Positions 16,698 to 25,398 of a DNA stretch of 64,000 nucleotides are shown one piece after another (within the stretch, counting starts at the first letter, position 1; each line of letters begins with the position of its first letter). Made by a program: the position numbers and the translations under genes. Source of the DNA: Fuerstiella sp. (GTDB taxonomy: Bacteria; Planctomycetota; Planctomycetia; Planctomycetales; Planctomycetaceae); contig JAKVAY010000002.1 in assembly GCA_022447185.1 (NCBI GenBank), forward strand, positions 29,974 to 93,973. The letters are read 5' to 3'. Below the pieces are notes generated by a model, which was given only the letters and a program-made list of their open reading frames with translations, was not told where the DNA came from and searched no databases.

Positions 16698-18200
16698 TCA
16701 CTCGCGCTGTTTAGTTGTTTCTTCGTTCACGGTGTCGATTTCACCGGACTGAGGCCGAATCATCTGGAAGTAGCGACGAATTGTCTGGCGGTGTCCGAGT
16801 GGAAGGGGCTCTGAATCGAGCACAGATTCCGTCAGCTGTTCATATTTTTTGGACTGATCGCGGTATCGACGAGCGGCTTCCTGAGCTGTCTCCGGAGCCG
16901 TCATGGTTTCCGTGTCAATATCACCGCTTGAGGATTCCTGTCCGATGATATTCATCCTGTTGTTCGCATGGAGTTTCGATGTTTTGTCTTCCGCAGGATT
17001 GTCACTCCTGCCCAGTCCCCATTGATCTCCGTTTTCTCCGTTGCCGGTACCGGTTTTCCGGTACTCAGACTCGCATTCGCTTTTACATTCACTCAAACGA
17101 CGACACTGTTTTTTGAGCAGGTCTGACAGTTTCTTCCGACGCCCCTGTTTTTTGCACTCCCCTGCCAGGCCCTGCATCCCTTCCTCGAATTTGTTGTGGT
17201 TCTTCCGGCTTAAGCCTGCAGCGGTCTGAGCTGCCGCCTCTTTCAGCTTACGATTGATTCCACGGCTCTCATTTTTCCCCGCATCATGCAGTTTTTCAGT
17301 GATGGCTTTCTCGGTCTGGGGATCGAGTTCAGGCATTTTCAGGCTGGAAAGCTCCTCGGCCGCTTTGTCCAGTTCTCCTTTGACCATTGCTGCTCCCGCC
17401 GTCTGCATTTTCTCCGAAAGTGACAACGCTGTCCCGATCTCGACCAGTTGGACATCGGTACCAGAACTCTGCAAATTCTGCTGTTTTTTCTCCAGCACGG
17501 CTTCCATTTCTGAGAGCCTGGCAAGTGCATCTCGAGGATTTACGCCGGGTTGCCTCAAGGCGTCCAACCGCTTTGTCAGTTCCCGCAGTAATTCTTTCAT
17601 TTCCGGATCGATGTTTTCAGTATCAAACTCCCGGAGTTCCTCCAGGCTGTCTTCTAATGTGTTGGCCTGAGCAATCACGACTCTGTTTGATGTGACTTCA
17701 CCCACGGCCCGTTCGGCAGGCGTTCCCGCCAGTGCGATCACGACGGCTACAAGGGACATTCCGAGTCCCCAGATCCACGACCGGGGCGCGCGAATGGGCA
17801 CGACCGTTTGAGGTTCCACTAACGCGAGATGTTTTTCAGCATCTTCCAGCTGGAGACCCTGCCAGGCGGTCTGATGGGTTGACTTTGCAAGAAGCTCTAG
17901 CGCGGTTGTCGTGCGGTCTTTGAGTTGATATTCCTGGTCAATCGCAGCGGCCGCATCTCGTTCATGACGAGAACGCGACACAGAATAACACCAACCCAGC
18001 ACCGGACCAGCGATCAAAAATTCAACGACGTACAACAACCCAATTTCGGACCACTGGAACCGAGCAACCGCCAGAACACAGGCGATCAGGCCGCTGGTCA
18101 CCAAACCGGTTGACACGCAGTGCCACATCCACTGACGCTGCTGCCGTCGGCGGACGGTGCTGACACACTCATGAATTTGGTTCATGTCATTCGTCTTCAT
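16698..18200 (-). CDS. Membrane protein with long coiled-coil region, function unknown
   Basis: About 500 residues from the ATG at 18198-18200 (a GTG is in frame at 18218). Two hydrophobic segments near the N-terminus (about 32-52 and 58-78) and a third near 145-165 (WIWGLGMSLVAVVIALAG) anchor it in a membrane. Thereafter it is charged and helical with probable coiled coil, including a Lys/Arg/Cys-rich part (LLKKQCRRLSECKSECESE). It ends with LPLGHRQTIRRYFQMIRPQ, a tail I associate with planctomycete proteins encoded near MoxR/BatA operons. No catalytic motif. In this genome it sits 36 kb away from the MoxR cluster. Confidence 0.65.
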   Translation of the reverse strand: MKTNDMNQIHECVSTVRRRQQRQWMWHCVSTGLVTSGLIACVLAVARFQWSEIGLLYVVEFLIAGPVLGWCYSVSRSRHERDAAAAIDQEYQLKDRTTTALELLAKSTHQTAWQGLQLEDAEKHLALVEPQTVVPIRAPRSWIWGLGMSLVAVVIALAGTPAERAVGEVTSNRVVIAQANTLEDSLEELREFDTENIDPEMKELLRELTKRLDALRQPGVNPRDALARLSEMEAVLEKKQQNLQSSGTDVQLVEIGTALSLSEKMQTAGAAMVKGELDKAAEELSSLKMPELDPQTEKAITEKLHDAGKNESRGINRKLKEAAAQTAAGLSRKNHNKFEEGMQGLAGECKKQGRRKKLSDLLKKQCRRLSECKSECESEYRKTGTGNGENGDQWGLGRSDNPAEDKTSKLHANNRMNIIGQESSSGDIDTETMTAPETAQEAARRYRDQSKKYEQLTESVLDSEPLPLGHRQTIRRYFQMIRPQSGEIDTVNEETTKQRE

Positions 18201-18691
18201 CGTTGAACAGAGACTCACGGCGGTTGAATCGGTGTGCCAGATGACAACCTGCCGATGCGGCGGTTATGCCGTTATGGACGTGCTGCCGGTATCGTTGTTC
18301 AATTGAAAACGGTTACGGTATCTCCATTCCAGCAGCCAGACTTATTTTGCCGTGTCGTGATCGGATTCGAAATCCGAATATTCCATTTACGCAGCAATTT
18401 CGCCGGGAAACAACGTCAGTGGGTGCCGGAGTGTATAATCCGTTATGTTGTCTATCCGCTGTAGTGAGCTCCTTTCTCAACAGGCCTGCAAACCGGTGCA
18501 GGGAATGGTGATCTCACCCCGCAGACAGGGATGATTTCCACAATTTGCCATCCGACGACTTTACTCCTGGTCGCCGCAAACAATGAGAAGCCGGGCTTTT
18601 TGAAACCGTCGGGGTTCTTGGAGATCAGCTCCGGTCGTTTAAGTACTTTGCAGTGCATCAACGAAACATTCTTTTGGTTAAGAACAATGCC
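18201..18691. other. Intergenic region between divergent genes
   Basis: 491 bp between the membrane coiled-coil gene and the DinB-like gene. It must hold the promoters of both; no convincing -35/-10 pair, RNA gene or long inverted repeat was seen, and the short frames do not look coding. Confidence 0.4.
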
Positions 18692-19222
18692 ATGAAGCTC
18701 ACTCTCGATCCGGCAACGGCCGCTACGTTACTGAACGCAACGATCGAACAGATTCTTTCTGTGCGGACTTATACGCTGGGACTGCTGCAAGAAACGCCAA
18801 AGGATCGCTGGTTCGAAATCCCCGACGGACTTCCGTGTAACATTGCCTGGCAAATCGGACACCTTGCGGTCAGCCAGTACGGATTGCTCATGTTTCGAAT
18901 ACGTGGCCGCCGTCCGGAGGACCTCGATCTGGTACCAGGAAAATTTCGCAAAGCCTACAGCCGTCAAACAACACCAAACAGCAATTCGTCAAATCAGCCG
19001 TCCGCTGACGAATTCGTTGCGCGACTGATGCAGATTCATGAAAGCGCACTCTCTGAGCTCAGCCAGGTGCAGCCGGACATTTTGCTGGAAGAGGTCGACC
19101 ATCCGTGGACGGCCTGGCCGAACAAACTTGGTGCCATCATGTTCTGTCCACTTCACGAACAGATCCACGCAGGTCAGATTGGTCTCATTCGTCGGGGACT
19201 GGGTCTGGATCCTGTAAGATAG
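18692..19222 (+). CDS. DinB-like (DinB_2) four-helix metalloprotein
   Basis: 176 residues from the ATG at 18692 (an upstream GTG at 18653 is in frame but less likely). Belongs to the DinB/YfiT-like four-helix bundle fold, whose members bind a metal with three His and often act as thiol-dependent transferases. The triad is visible: His57 in WQIGHLAV and His155/His159 in PLHEQIHAGQIGLIRR. No SOS box was seen. The gene converges on the nucleotidyltransferase gene with only 7 bp between stops. Confidence 0.75.
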   Translation: MKLTLDPATAATLLNATIEQILSVRTYTLGLLQETPKDRWFEIPDGLPCNIAWQIGHLAVSQYGLLMFRIRGRRPEDLDLVPGKFRKAYSRQTTPNSNSSNQPSADEFVARLMQIHESALSELSQVQPDILLEEVDHPWTAWPNKLGAIMFCPLHEQIHAGQIGLIRRGLGLDPVR

Positions 19223-19229
19223 CACTGCT

Positions 19230-19874
19230 TTACGAAGAGGTGTCGTCAGCACACCTTTGCTGTCGGCGTATCATTGTCGATGAAAGATCAAGTCGAAAAC
19301 ACGATTCCGGCAACTCGACAAACATTTCGCAATAGTCATGTCCTGCTGACAACTGGTCGCTGGTCCGGAAATCGCCTGATTCACCTGTCAGATCAACTCG
19401 GCCTGCAACCAGAAATTGTATCTTCGCGGCACTCATTTTTCGCAGAAATTGATCACGCTGCCCGAGATCATGATTGTAATACTGCGGATTCAGAATGCGT
19501 TCTGCAGTGTCAAACCCGACGACGAACCAGTGACCTGGAAACAGGTCTGCCTTGTCCACAAACAGTGCCGCATTCGTCACGAGTACGTCCTCGTCTGAGA
19601 TCGTCTTAAGCCGTTTGTGAACCTCGTGAGCGGAGAGTGTTGGTTTATCAGCATTGTGGATCGACAACTCAAACAATACTGAGCAACCCAAAAACGCAGC
19701 AGCTGCATCACGCAGTTGACGATGCCCTTCGTGAATGGGATTGAATGCCCCCGGAAGAATGGCCGAATACGGCAATTTTGGGGCAATTTGACAGACTCCA
19801 TCTCGCCACAGCACGATGGGTGAATCAGTATCGGGGAGCACAATCTCCTCCTCAGAATCTCGTGATACCGTCAT
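19230..19874 (-). CDS. Cytidylyltransferase/NadD-like nucleotidyltransferase
   Basis: 214 residues. The nucleotide-binding motif of the HxGH superfamily is GAFNPIHEGH at about 42-51. The second signature, ISSTxIR, appears as LSSTMIRR near residue 198. This superfamily includes NMN/NaMN adenylyltransferases and phosphopantetheine adenylyltransferase. The protein is about the right size for NadD but has an unusual front (about 40 residues before the motif), so the substrate is uncertain. ATG at 19872-19874. Confidence 0.7.
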   Translation of the reverse strand: MTVSRDSEEEIVLPDTDSPIVLWRDGVCQIAPKLPYSAILPGAFNPIHEGHRQLRDAAAAFLGCSVLFELSIHNADKPTLSAHEVHKRLKTISDEDVLVTNAALFVDKADLFPGHWFVVGFDTAERILNPQYYNHDLGQRDQFLRKMSAAKIQFLVAGRVDLTGESGDFRTSDQLSAGHDYCEMFVELPESCFRLDLSSTMIRRQQRCADDTSS

Positions 19875-19926
19875 AAGGGCCTGTTCCCGGGAAACTGGTT
19901 AATTGATGAGGAGATGTTGTGGCGAC

Positions 19927-19968
19927 AAAAAAAAGAGCACTCGAGTCGAACTGCTCGAGCGCTCTTTT
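19927..19968 (-). terminator. Intrinsic terminator downstream of the secreted 575-residue protein gene
   Basis: Stem of AAAGAGC-A-CTCGAG pairing with CTCGAG-C-GCTCTTT around a short loop, with one mismatch. On the minus strand it is followed by a run of eight T (A's at 19927-19934). It lies 35 bp past the stop of the gene at 20003-21730, and A/T runs on both sides mean it could act in both directions. Confidence 0.8.
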
Positions 19969-20002
19969 ACTGATTTGAACCCTTGCCTCAGCATACTATT
20001 GT

Positions 20003-21730
20003 TCAGGGCCGCAGTGAAAATCCTTCGCTGACGTAGCCATTTTCATCGGCCACTGTGAATCCACCAGCCGGAGTCAGATATTTGCTGATTGATTCGTAAG
20101 GCGGTAGTGTGGTGAAATCGATCTCGGAGAAGATTTCGTCCATCCCTGGAAAATTATCAACGATATTGCCGCTCTGCAGCAGTTCATAAAGAGTTCGATA
20201 CTGATCTGCCGGCCTCGTAAAATTGACCGCGACAACCTCTGCGGGGAAGTGTTGAGCAATCCGTCTGAAGTCTTCTGATTCAGCTAGTGGAAGCATGTCA
20301 TCGTCGTTGCGAAGAACCTGTTCCAGTATTTGTTCACCAATTGCGATCAGAAGTGAACCGTTGGCCACTGTAAGTCCGACGACAGCCCCAGCCTCGCTTC
20401 TTTCATAAAGTGTGAAACCACGAAATTCCCGAATGTCCAACTGAAAATTTGGTTCGTCACTGACACGAGCCAGCAAATCGCGGAATGCACCCGGATCCTG
20501 AATTCCGACTGCAAACAACATTTCGTTTGTACCTGAATATGAATCCATCGCACCCCCAACCAGATGGACTTCTCCGGTGAGTTGATCGATCAGGTCGTCT
20601 TTCAGGTGAACCCCAGGCCGGTTTTCGGACGCCTGCTGGATGATTTTTGACAGAGAGCCGGGTCCCTGAAAACCATCTACGAGGCTTTCAATGGCAGCGT
20701 AGGCTTCAGACACCTGCCAGCTGGTTGCCATATAAAATACGGTATCATCCCTGACCCAACTGGGTGGCGCAGCACGGACCGGCTGAAGCATAAAGGCACG
20801 CATGATTCCGGCAGGTGGTTGTTCAGCATAAACCATGGCTCGCTGAATCAATTGCAAATCACCGGATCCTTCTTCCGTAATCATTCCAACGGCCTGCAAC
20901 TGGTTGAGGCCCAGCAGTGGCAACTGAGCAATTGCCATGCTGGCATAAAGCTGAGCCTGGCCGAACGACCCGGTCTGGGACAGCTTTGTCAGCAGGCCGA
21001 TCAGGTCCAGATATACGACGGAATCTGCCGAACCCGGTTCCGTCTCCAGTCGGTTAAGCACATGCGTGTACTTTTCGTTGCTACTGAGGGAATCTGTGGA
21101 GCTTCCGTCCCAATTCGCAATCAGGCCGTCCATCACCCGTTTGCTGCTGCAAAACACGAGATGATTATCACGAAGAAACCAGCCAAATTCCTTAATCAGG
21201 GGAGTGGGAACGTTGTCCAGAACTTCATAAAGCGTGATCTCGGTTCCGTCGACATCTTCCTTCGATTGAGTCAGTTTTGTCACCTTACTGAGTGCCTGCT
21301 CGGCCATTTCCAGAAGTGATTCAACCTGGGAATGCGATTCAGCAATATCAAGGTGCAGGACCAGGCCAATATGATTTCCGGCACCGGAAATGGAAACAGA
21401 CACTTCGCCGGTCGGAATATTCAGAATGTCTTCAACGGACATTCCAAGCTGAGCTTCAACTTCAGCGAGGACATTGCCAACCGGGCCATCGAATGCATTG
21501 TGCATCTCCGCACGAAAATCAGTCAGTGCCGGATCGTTGATCAACTGACCATAAGGTGATTCGGTGAACTGACGTTTAGCGTCCTCCACACTCTTGACTG
21601 TAATATGCAGATATGTGTCATTGGGTAAAATCTGATCGGCAAGTATCACATCCTGGGCCTGAGCAGGCATTGCAGCAGATGCAAGAACTGGTACCGTCAG
21701 CATGAGTTGCAGGATTCGAGCCGGAGTCAT
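20003..21730 (-). CDS. Secreted planctomycete protein of unknown function (DUF3352-like)
   Basis: 575 residues with a signal peptide (LMLTVPVLASAAMPAQAQ, cleavage after AQA). The mature part opens with ILPNDTYLHITVKSVEDAK, typical of secreted planctomycete proteins related to DUF3352, which carry repeated alpha/beta halves with phrases such as HLVFCSSKRVMDGLI. No catalytic residues are recognisable. The family call is by resemblance only. An intrinsic terminator follows the stop codon. Likely periplasmic. Confidence 0.6.
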   Translation of the reverse strand: MTPARILQLMLTVPVLASAAMPAQAQDVILADQILPNDTYLHITVKSVEDAKRQFTESPYGQLINDPALTDFRAEMHNAFDGPVGNVLAEVEAQLGMSVEDILNIPTGEVSVSISGAGNHIGLVLHLDIAESHSQVESLLEMAEQALSKVTKLTQSKEDVDGTEITLYEVLDNVPTPLIKEFGWFLRDNHLVFCSSKRVMDGLIANWDGSSTDSLSSNEKYTHVLNRLETEPGSADSVVYLDLIGLLTKLSQTGSFGQAQLYASMAIAQLPLLGLNQLQAVGMITEEGSGDLQLIQRAMVYAEQPPAGIMRAFMLQPVRAAPPSWVRDDTVFYMATSWQVSEAYAAIESLVDGFQGPGSLSKIIQQASENRPGVHLKDDLIDQLTGEVHLVGGAMDSYSGTNEMLFAVGIQDPGAFRDLLARVSDEPNFQLDIREFRGFTLYERSEAGAVVGLTVANGSLLIAIGEQILEQVLRNDDDMLPLAESEDFRRIAQHFPAEVVAVNFTRPADQYRTLYELLQSGNIVDNFPGMDEIFSEIDFTTLPPYESISKYLTPAGGFTVADENGYVSEGFSLRP

Positions 21731-22044
21731 TGGTGCCCCTTGTTCTGGTTGGACGTCTTATCGGTGAATACGCATGAGTCTGGTTGACCATTGAAATGCC
21801 CAGAATTACCGGACGCAACACGTGTCAAACTCACTAAGTGCCGCTGGCTGACACGATTTCTCAGCGGGATTCTCACAGCTTTCCTCTGACGAAATCAAGG
21901 TGTACTTCAACTGTTGCAACACGTCGATCGAACCCTGGAATGATTTACGGATCTCCGAATCAACTTCGCCTGCAACCACACTTATTCGATGTAAGAGCTG
22001 GGATCCTGGCTGGATTTTGATATTTCTGCACGTATTTTTGTGAA
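21731..22044. other. Region between trpG/pabA and the secreted protein
   Basis: 314 bp. Most of it is covered by a minus-strand 80-codon frame (21806-22048) listed separately. Apart from this, only the presumed promoter of the 20003-21730 gene would lie here; no clear motif was seen. Confidence 0.35.
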
Positions 22045-22048
22045 TCAT
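21806..22048 (-). CDS. Possible small protein overlapping the end of trpG/pabA
   Basis: 80 codons beginning MIHKNTCRNIKIQ. Its ATG (22046-22048) overlaps the TGA of the amidotransferase gene (ATGA), the arrangement seen for real coupled genes elsewhere in this window. The middle part (VDSEIRKSFQGSIDVLQQLKYTL) would be an amphipathic helix; four Cys occur in the last 24 residues. No family is recognised. It may equally be a chance frame. Confidence 0.35.
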   Translation of the reverse strand: MIHKNTCRNIKIQPGSQLLHRISVVAGEVDSEIRKSFQGSIDVLQQLKYTLISSEESCENPAEKSCQPAALSEFDTCCVR

Positions 22049-22626
22049 ACCGCAAGAAAGTTTCGCAGCAGATCGTGCCCGCGACCAGTCAGGAAACTCT
22101 CCGGGTGGAACTGGACTCCGTGGACCGGATATTCTCGGTGCTGCAACCCCATCACTTCGTAATCATGTCCCGTTTCATTGACCCAGGCTGTAACCTCCAG
22201 GCAATCCGGTATGGATTCCTGCGGCACAATCAGGCTGTGGTAACGTGTGGCTTCGAAGGGTTGCGGTAATCCCGCGAAAACTCCAGCTCCACCATGCTCA
22301 ATCAGTGACGTCTTGCCGTGCATGAGCCGTCCGGCGCGCTCAACTCTCGCTCCATAGACATCGGCCAGACACTGATGTCCCAGACAGACTCCTAACAGTG
22401 GAATCCGGGGACCAAAACATCGAATCACGTCTCTCGATATCCCGGCTTCCGCAGGCGTACAAGGTCCTGGTGAGATAATAATCCGATCCGGCGCCATTGC
22501 AGCGATGGCTTCCAGAGACGTCTGATCGTTACGCTTAACCGTAATCTCCAGAGACCCATCAATTTCACCAATCCGCTGGACCAGGTTGTAAGTGAACGAA
22601 TCATAATTATCGAGCAAAAAAATCAT
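22045..22626 (-). CDS. trpG: Anthranilate/aminodeoxychorismate synthase glutaminase subunit
   Basis: 193 residues, the standard length of the free-standing class I amidotransferase subunit TrpG/PabA. It hydrolyses glutamine and passes ammonia to TrpE or PabB. N-terminal LLDNYDSFTYNL, oxyanion PGPCTPAEAG, nucleophile Cys81 in GVCLGHQ, and the His174/Glu176 pair in HPESF are all present. No trpE/pabB neighbour is visible, so it may serve both pathways (amphibolic) or only folate; the gene symbol is provisional (trpG or pabA). Both ends overlap short open frames by ATGA. Confidence 0.9.
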   Translation of the reverse strand: MIFLLDNYDSFTYNLVQRIGEIDGSLEITVKRNDQTSLEAIAAMAPDRIIISPGPCTPAEAGISRDVIRCFGPRIPLLGVCLGHQCLADVYGARVERAGRLMHGKTSLIEHGGAGVFAGLPQPFEATRYHSLIVPQESIPDCLEVTAWVNETGHDYEVMGLQHREYPVHGVQFHPESFLTGRGHDLLRNFLAV

Positions 22627-22995
22627 GGGCGAATCAACAGACCTGGTGAAAGTGCGTCGTCAGCACAGACCATAGCGGAACGTGTCTGAATTGAGAACTT
22701 ACCGTTGTCGATAACCGTATTAGTGAATCGGCAATTTCTGCCGTCAAAGGTAACGAGTTCATCGATGTCAAAACTTACGGGCACGGCAGGAAAGGCAGAC
22801 TGCCCAGGGTGTTTGTTGCCGGTGTTGCGGGATGTCAACAACACATCGATTGTCGGGGGTTGACGGCATCGTCCAAGTATCTCAATTGACGAAGATCTGA
22901 CAAGGAGTTCTTTGCACCGGCGCTACCTGCAGTGGCTCCTGGGTGACGGGATCACCCATTCATCTCATTAAGGCTGCTGACGGAATGGTGAGGCC
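22627..22995. other. Intergenic region upstream of trpG/pabA
   Basis: 369 bp between divergent genes. A minus-strand frame from GTG 22844 to the stop at 22623 (73 codons, no known family) overlaps the trpG ATG by ATGA and stays open further upstream to about 22930, but lacks an ATG and an RBS; I leave it unassigned. No attenuator-like structure or Trp-rich leader was seen. Confidence 0.35.
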
Positions 22996-23718
22996 ATGAG
23001 GACAATTGGAAGTCTCCGGAGTCTTGCGCTTGCAATGATGACGTTGTTCTCCGGTTGTATGACCGGACCAAGCCTGATTGAACAAACGGACCCCTATTCC
23101 AGCGCGGAGCCGGGATCTGGTCTGTGGTGGTCAGAAAAGGCCCAAATCACACCAGGTGTGCGCCAAAAGTGCAGCAAGGGCAAGATCTGGCCAGTCCGTC
23201 CGCGACCATCCGGCGATGGCCAGCAATTCTCTCATACATTCCATGCCGCGCATTACTGGCCGCTTCCATACGTTTGCGCAGATCGACAGTACGTCGGAGA
23301 GATCATGGAAGTCCAGAAAATCAACGGATGGACCGAAGAAAACACGATGTACAGCCGGCACTTCAACAGTGTTGACCAGACACTCACCCGGCCCGGTCGA
23401 CTGCATCTGCTCAGGATTCTGGAGATTACACCGTTCCAGCGGCGTGCCGTGTACGTCCAGTCCACTCGGGACCCCGGTATCGACAGTGTAAGACTTGCCG
23501 AAGTCGAAAGTGCCATTGCGGAACTGACGCACGGCCCGGAAACGATCGCCGTTTCCTTGCGCTCCGGACGCGAATACAGTCGACCGGCGTCGGAAGTTCA
23601 AATTATTAATGAATTGTACAACTCCAGTATTCCTGCACCACGACTGACCTTAGCATCAGGCTCTGCGGGAAGTTCAATTGGAGCCGGATCAGGTGCCGCA
23701 CCAGCCATTACGCCCTAG
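22996..23718 (+). CDS. Lipoprotein of unknown function
   Basis: 240 residues. The signal ends in a lipobox (MMTLFSGC) with Cys at 21. The mature protein has Trp/Tyr-rich segments (AAHYWPLPYVCADRQYV, NGWTEENTMYSRHF) followed by an alpha/beta part with YVQSTRDPGIDSVRLAEVE, which could be a repeat-like or OmpA-like half, and a Gly/Ser/Ala-rich tail. I do not recognise a named family. Followed by a strong hairpin. Confidence 0.6.
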   Translation: MRTIGSLRSLALAMMTLFSGCMTGPSLIEQTDPYSSAEPGSGLWWSEKAQITPGVRQKCSKGKIWPVRPRPSGDGQQFSHTFHAAHYWPLPYVCADRQYVGEIMEVQKINGWTEENTMYSRHFNSVDQTLTRPGRLHLLRILEITPFQRRAVYVQSTRDPGIDSVRLAEVESAIAELTHGPETIAVSLRSGREYSRPASEVQIINELYNSSIPAPRLTLASGSAGSSIGAGSGAAPAITP

Positions 23719-24172
23719 ATCATGACCTGTGTCGACTGTATCAAGCAATAGATCGACGCAGAACTAAACGAAAGAGGGCGAACCGATTAGACGGTTCGCC
23801 CTCTTTCGTTGTCCTTCAATCTGTCCGGTCCGATACCGTGGCACCCGTGATCAGTTGTTCTGTCACTTTTGAAAATCTGCGTCGGTGCATTAAATCACTG
23901 CCCGGCAGGTGATACGCCCGCGGGTACACACTGCGCATACGTTCTGGCAGCATCCGCAGCAACTCCAACACGGTGTTTTTACTCTGGCTACCTGCGAAGA
24001 TGTCACGTGCGGTCTTCTCGCGCAATATCAAGTCGGAGCGATTCCATCCGAGACAGGGAAGGGACCGTTTTCCCTTCTCCCATTGTCAGACGAATGCAGA
24101 CTACTGCTGTCGTGCAACTCCGTACTATAACGGGAACCAGTCGTGACAGAGCTGATTCGAGTGACGGGTGGG
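23719..24172. other. Region between the lipoprotein gene and parB
   Basis: 454 bp between convergent genes, with the hairpin at 23767-23810. A minus-strand frame (TTG 24031 to stop 23816, 71 codons; first ATG is codon 27) ends six bases before the hairpin and could be a small gene after parB, but has no family resemblance and a poor start. Confidence 0.35.
23767..23810. terminator. Bidirectional hairpin terminator
   Basis: A perfect 19-bp stem (arms 23767-23785 and 23792-23810) around the 6-base loop attaga. The arms begin AACGAAAGAGGGCG, so an A-rich and a T-rich side are built into the stem. It sits between the stop of the lipoprotein gene (+) and the parB transcription unit (-), a position suited to stopping both. 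Confidence 0.8.
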
Positions 24173-25126
24173 TCAGGCTGCGTTGCGAAGCTGACCAACA
24201 ATTCGTTCGAAGTCGTCGTTCGAACCGAAGTGAATCACGATCTGACCCGATTCTTTCTTCTTCAGGCGAATGTCGATCCGCGCAGCCAGGGCTTCCCTGA
24301 GCTGATCCTGCAAAGAAATCACGTGTGATGATGGCTCAGGCGTGGTCGGCGGTGCAACGGTGGCTGATTCTGCCGGTGCCAGCCCCGATTTCAAAATTCT
24401 GCGCACAGCTTCCTCTGTCCTGCGCACGGAAAGATTTTGTTCCTCAATTTGCCGAGTCAATTCCATTTGAGCTTCTGGCGGCAGGGGCAACAATGCGCGT
24501 GCGTGCCCACCACTGATGCGATCGTGTCGTACTGCATCCTGTACATGATCCGGAAGTTCCAACAGCCGCATCATGTTGCTGACGGTCGAACGATTCATGC
24601 TCAGCCGCTTCGACAACTCCTCAACAGTCCCGCCAAAGCGTTCCAGGTAATCTCGGAAGGCATCAGCCTTCTCAAGCACGTTGAGATCCTGGCGTTTGAG
24701 GTTTTCTTCGATTGCGGCTTCACTAACCTGGTGATCTTCGAGCTCCACGACCCGGCATGGAATATTATCCAGTCCAACCTGCTGAGCTGCTCTCCAGCGG
24801 CGTTCTCCGGCCACCAGCTCATAACCGTCTTCGATTGCACGAACGAGCAGGGGCTGCAGCACTCCGTGCTTGCGAATGCTGTTCGCCAGCTCATCAATGG
24901 CGGCGGGATCGAATTCACGCCGGGGCTGAAAAGGATTGCGCTCAATGAGTTCGAGGCTGATTTCGTCCGCGGCGGGCGATACCAGATGTACAGGAGCTTC
25001 AGATTCCGCTTCCGATGTACCCAGAAGTGCGTTGAGTCCACGTCCAAGTCGACGTTTAAGTTTTGGTTTTTCAGACGAGTGCTGTTCCACCGGTTGCGTT
25101 CCTGCAATACCCCTTGTTTCCGACAT
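24173..25126 (-). CDS. parB: ParB/Spo0J-family chromosome partition protein
   Basis: 317 residues, usual length for chromosomal ParB. N-terminal KRRLGRGLNALLG is the ParA-stimulating arm; NPFQPRREFD at about 64-73 starts the ParB/Srx CTPase domain, with GERRWRA at 107-113 and ENLKRQDLNVLEKA near 141-154. A helix-turn-helix (LSKRLSMNRSTVSNMMRLL) and ISGGHARALL follow. The C-terminal dimerisation part ends in an unusual ALAARIDIRLKKKESGQIVIHFGS stretch. It spreads on parS DNA and helps segregate origins. parA is not adjacent and no parS was identified. Confidence 0.9.
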   Translation of the reverse strand: MSETRGIAGTQPVEQHSSEKPKLKRRLGRGLNALLGTSEAESEAPVHLVSPAADEISLELIERNPFQPRREFDPAAIDELANSIRKHGVLQPLLVRAIEDGYELVAGERRWRAAQQVGLDNIPCRVVELEDHQVSEAAIEENLKRQDLNVLEKADAFRDYLERFGGTVEELSKRLSMNRSTVSNMMRLLELPDHVQDAVRHDRISGGHARALLPLPPEAQMELTRQIEEQNLSVRRTEEAVRRILKSGLAPAESATVAPPTTPEPSSHVISLQDQLREALAARIDIRLKKKESGQIVIHFGSNDDFERIVGQLRNAA

Positions 25127-25398
25127 GCGCCCCTTCCATAAGGCAGTCGATCCTATTATGAGATCGACATAATCGGAACAGCCGAAACAGCCCGTCAGAA
25201 GTGATGAGGGTCCCGAAAAATGGGAAGACTGGGCAACGTTCCAGGAAAGATTGGCGGCTGCGAATCGTGGTAATTCAGAACGAATCCGAATTCGACGTAT
25301 GGCCTCTGTTCTTCAGGAGCTCAGCCCACGCATAAATCGTATCGGGTATCCACGCACAAGAGACAGCAGGCACAGCAGACGTTGCTCCCAGGGCTGGT

